A DNA stretch of 64,000 nucleotides from the NCBI RefSeq assembly GCF_021568775.1, contig NZ_JAKGSG010000029.1, positions 179,855 to 243,854 of the forward strand, written 5' to 3'. Of this stretch, positions 61,741-64,000 are shown piece by piece (the stretch's first letter is position 1; every line of letters starts with the position of its first letter). Made by a program: the position numbers and the translations under genes. The DNA comes from Antribacter soli (GTDB lineage: Bacteria; Actinomycetota; Actinomycetes; Actinomycetales; Cellulomonadaceae). Below the pieces are notes generated by a model. That model was given only the letters and a program-made list of their open reading frames with translations, was not told where the DNA came from and made no database searches.

Positions 61741-62163
61741 TCAGGCCTGCTCGACCACGGCAGTAGCGCCGTCGATCCTGACCACACGCACGGTAGTTCC
61801 CTCGGGCAGCACCGGCGACCCGTCCACGGCGCGGGCGGACCACACCTCACCCACCAGCTTGATCAGGCCCGATGTGGTCGTGACGTCCTGCACGACGGCG
61901 GCCGTGCGGCCGACGTGCGCGTCGGTGTTCGTCGCCAGCGCAGGGACGTGCGCCTTGCGCACGATCCACGGCCGCAGCACGAGGAGCAGGATCAGCGACG
62001 CCACGGCGAACGTCATCACCTGGACCCACAGCGGCTGGTCGGCCGCGGACACGCCGGCGGCCGCGAGCGCCCCGCCGGCGAACATCAGGAACACGAAGTC
62101 CAGCGACAGGATCTCGATCAGCCCGAGCACCAGTGCCCCGCCGACCCACCACAACCACTCCAT
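61741..62163 (-). CDS. NfeD-family membrane protein
   Basis: A 140-residue protein of the short NfeD1b type. Two or three membrane helices (WWVGGALVLGLIEILSLDFVFLMFAGGALAAAG; VMTFAVASLILLLVL) precede the OB-fold domain (VGRTAAVVQDVTTTSGLIKLVGEVWSARAVDGSPVLPEGTTVRVVRIDGATAVVEQ). NfeD proteins partner with SPFH proteins, and the gene order here fits. Upstream, ACATTACC-like AT-rich sequence at about 62215-62228 may hold the promoter. Confidence 0.9.
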   Translation of the reverse strand: MEWLWWVGGALVLGLIEILSLDFVFLMFAGGALAAAGVSAADQPLWVQVMTFAVASLILLLVLRPWIVRKAHVPALATNTDAHVGRTAAVVQDVTTTSGLIKLVGEVWSARAVDGSPVLPEGTTVRVVRIDGATAVVEQA

Positions 62164-62295
62164 CGTGCTCCCTCCGAGGGGCCCTCACGTGGGCCTTTGC
62201 GCGCATCTTTGCTTTGACATTACCAAGGTTAGCGCGCGCCGGGGAGGCTTTCGGTCCGTTTCGCCCGGGGTGTCCGCCGTGGTTCTCGGGGGGCG

Positions 62296-63081
62296 TCAGC
62301 GCGCCGCGCGGGCGAGCCAGCGGCCGCCGCCGTGCATGACGACGAGCGGCAGCCCGAACGCGGCCGACAGGTTGTCCGCCGTGAGGACCTCCTCGAGCGG
62401 GCCTGCCGCCTGGATGCGGGCCTTGCCGAGCAGCAGGAGGTGCGTGAAGCCCGGCGGGATCTCCTCGACGTGGTGCGTGACCAGCACCAGGACGGGCGAG
62501 TGCGGGTCGGCGGCGAGCTCGGACAGCGCGCCCACGAGCTCCTCGCGGCCGCCGAGGTCGAGTCCCGCGGCGGGCTCGTCGAGGAGCAGGAGCTCCGGGT
62601 CGGTCATGAGGGCGCGGGCGATCTGGACGCGCTTGCGCTCCCCCTCGCTCAGGGTGCCGTAGGTGCGGTCGGCGAGGTGGTCGACGTCGAACGCCGCGAG
62701 CAGGTCCTTGGCGCGCTGCTCGTCCAGCTCGTCGTAGGACTCCTGCCAGCGCCCCGTCACGCCGTAGGCCGCGGTGAGCACGACGTCGCGCACCGTCTCG
62801 TGGCCCGGGAGGCGCTCGGCGAGGGCGGCGGACGACAGGCCGATGCGGGGTCGCAGCTCGAACACGTCGACGTGGCCGAGGGTGCTGCCGAGCAGCGTGG
62901 CGGTGCCCGACGTCGGGTGCATGCGCGCGGAGACGATCGACAGCAGCGTCGTCTTGCCGGCGCCGTTGGGACCGAGCACGATCCAGCGCTCTCCCTCGTT
63001 CACCTGCCAGTCCACGGAGTCGAGGATGGTCGAGGTGCCGCGTCGGACGGTGACGCCCGAAAGGTCGAGAACCGAGCTCAT
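62296..63081 (-). CDS. ABC transporter ATP-binding protein
   Basis: A 261-residue stand-alone ATPase. VLGPNGAGKTTLLSIVSARMHP is Walker A, LSEGERKRVQIARALMTDPELLLLDEPAAGLD the signature and Walker B, VTHHVEEIPPG the switch His region. It belongs to the type with a QESYDEL insert seen in PhnC/ModF-like single ATPases; no permease gene is adjacent, so it may not be a transporter subunit. The ATG at 63081 is preferred to a GTG 12 nt upstream; TAGTGT lies 8 nt before it. Confidence 0.85.
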   Translation of the reverse strand: MSSVLDLSGVTVRRGTSTILDSVDWQVNEGERWIVLGPNGAGKTTLLSIVSARMHPTSGTATLLGSTLGHVDVFELRPRIGLSSAALAERLPGHETVRDVVLTAAYGVTGRWQESYDELDEQRAKDLLAAFDVDHLADRTYGTLSEGERKRVQIARALMTDPELLLLDEPAAGLDLGGREELVGALSELAADPHSPVLVLVTHHVEEIPPGFTHLLLLGKARIQAAGPLEEVLTADNLSAAFGLPLVVMHGGGRWLARAAR

Positions 63082-63131
63082 GACGTCCGACACTACCGGA
63101 GCGGACGCGCCTTCCCCGCCCGCCGCCCTCT

Positions 63132-63137
63132 TAACAT
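63132..63137 (+). promoter_or_regulatory. Leaderless -10 box of the gene at 63144
   Basis: TAACAT followed by 6 nt and the GTG at 63144, divergent from the ABC ATPase gene. Confidence 0.5.
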
Positions 63138-63143
63138 TACGGG

Positions 63144-63905
63144 GTGGACTCAGACCCGATGCTTCCCCGCAGCGTCGTCCTCGCCCTGTGGCTTCAGGGC
63201 GTCGGCGACACCTCCTCCGCCGTGAAGTCGGTCCAGGGCGAGGACGAGCCGCACGAGGTGTACGGGCTGCCGGGATTTCCCGACGGGACCGACCTCGACA
63301 CGCTCGTCACGCTCTGGACCACCGGGCCGCGCGAGGCGTGCGCCCTCCTGCCCGCGCCGGGCGACGCGGCGGGCGTTCCCGCCCCCGCCACGCACGCGGC
63401 GACGGAGTCCGGCGAGTGCGTCGCGGTCACCACGCCGGCGGGCAGCTGGGCCGCCGTCCCGCGCGTCACCGCGTTCGGCAGCCACCTCGAGCGCGGGTAC
63501 CTGGTGCGCTGGGACGTGGTCGACGTCCCGACCTGGTCCACGCAGCTCCTGGGCGCGATCGGCTCGCTCTCCGACGCCGAGCGGGAGCTGCGCACCAGCC
63601 TCGTCCGGGCGACCGAGGCGCTCGACGCGCTCGACGTCGCGCGCTGGCGCGACGACGCCGCGGACGCCATCGAGCGCCTCCGCCACACGCACACCGGGTC
63701 GTGGCCCGTGCCGCAGCTCGACGGCCGGCGGGCCCGCGTCCTCGACCTCGCCGCCCGGCTGCGCGCGATCGTCGCCCTCGGCACGGCGGACGACGGCGGC
63801 GCGGTGAACACCTGGCAGGTCGACCAGCGTTCGACCGCGCTGCGCGAGGTGGACCGGACCGCGCGCCACGCGATGTCGGCGGCGACGTTCGGCGCTATCC
63901 GCTGA
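63144..63905 (+). CDS. Actinobacterial protein of unknown function
   Basis: A 253-residue soluble protein with GTG start. An N-terminal part (LPRSVVLALWLQGVGDTSSAVKSVQGEDEPHEVYGLPG) is followed by mixed strands and a helical C-terminal half (SLSDAERELRTSLVRATEALDALDVARWRDDAADAIERL). No known motif was seen. It is divergent from the ABC ATPase gene (62-bp gap), an arrangement that may be conserved in relatives. A leaderless -10 box decides the start. Confidence 0.65.
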   Translation: MDSDPMLPRSVVLALWLQGVGDTSSAVKSVQGEDEPHEVYGLPGFPDGTDLDTLVTLWTTGPREACALLPAPGDAAGVPAPATHAATESGECVAVTTPAGSWAAVPRVTAFGSHLERGYLVRWDVVDVPTWSTQLLGAIGSLSDAERELRTSLVRATEALDALDVARWRDDAADAIERLRHTHTGSWPVPQLDGRRARVLDLAARLRAIVALGTADDGGAVNTWQVDQRSTALREVDRTARHAMSAATFGAIR

Positions 63906-63916
63906 CCCTTCCCCGG

Positions 63917-63986
63917 CCCCCCCCCCCCCCCCCCCCGGGGGGGGGGGGGGTGGGGGGGGGGGGGGGGGGGCCGCGGGGGGGGGGGG
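63917..63986. repeat. Poly-C/poly-G tract at the right end, probable artefact
   Basis: Twenty C, fourteen G, one T, nineteen G, then a short mixed run and more G. It follows the last stop codon directly, like the tract at 2176-2267. The sequence to its right cannot be trusted as adjacent. Confidence 0.6.
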
Positions 63987-64000
63987 CCCCCGCCAACGAC

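Overview
The window is very GC-rich, densely packed, almost intron-free bacterial DNA with GTG and TTG starts, many leaderless starts, a LexA box of the TCGAAC-N4-GTTCGA type, a DtxR/IdeR-type iron box and an imuA-imuB-dnaE2 mutasome. All of this points to an actinobacterium. Gene content (HNH protein, RIO-type kinase, VIT-family transporter, DUF4188, SPFH/NfeD pair) would suit the Micrococcales, perhaps Promicromonosporaceae or Cellulomonadaceae, but that is inference. No rRNA, tRNA, CRISPR array, prophage or intact insertion sequence was seen. It looks like ordinary chromosome with several accessory islands.

Layout. 0.3-10 kb: an HdeD-like/lipase fusion, a small unknown protein, an MFS exporter divergent from an ArsR-type regulator, a VIT-family metal transporter, an ATP-dependent DNA ligase, a VOC protein, a secreted intradiol dioxygenase and a DUF421 membrane protein. 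10-17 kb: a GNAT and a luciferase-like monooxygenase flanking a long hairpin, then a tight operon of an arginine/ornithine-type antiporter, arginine deiminase and a P-type cation ATPase, closed by a strong terminator. 17-28.8 kb: HNH protein, a small unannotated gene, a TPR-like protein, two membrane proteins, then a signalling cluster: PP2C phosphatase and ParA/MinD-like ATPase on one strand, a transmembrane Ser/Thr kinase and a RIO-type kinase on the other. 29.5-35.9 kb: the SOS mutasome operon imuA-imuB-dnaE2 under a perfect LexA box. 36-45.5 kb: metabolic and regulatory genes (FabG-like SDR, PEBP, YbaK, methyltransferase, ArsR/SRPBCC pair, TetR/hydrolase pair, iron-regulated siderophore reductase, universal stress protein, MerR/DUF4188 pair with two tandem operators, TrmH). 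45.7-53.6 kb: a sigma-70 family factor, a giant membrane protein with a split hydrolase fold, a zinc-type CDF exporter with a YchJ-like protein, a Phd/PIN toxin-antitoxin pair and an XRE/SDR pair. 53.7-60.3 kb: a TetR-controlled efflux operon with two ABC half-exporters, an MFS protein and a HAD phosphatase. 60.4-63.9 kb: NfeD/SPFH pair, an ABC ATPase and an unknown protein.

The most unusual signals are sequence structures rather than gene families. (i) imuA and imuB each carry a 72-73 bp inverted repeat with about 30-nt arms inside the reading frame; both begin with the same 11-nt tip and the one in imuA uses codons rare in this genome. (ii) Two unrelated operon junctions (imuB-dnaE2 and the ABC-ABC junction) hold a micro-ORF of 31 or 26 codons flanked by an 18-19 nt duplication of the start region; each is joined to the following gene by ATGA, and the ABC one also to the preceding gene. 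(iii) A 14-bp hairpin followed by a hexanucleotide tandem array near 10.2 kb resembles the hairpin-plus-hexamer arrangement in imuA. (iv) At least a dozen genes have TANNNT exactly 6-7 nt before the start codon, which implies leaderless mRNAs. Two long poly-G/poly-C tracts near 2.2 kb and at the right end look like sequencing or assembly artefacts.
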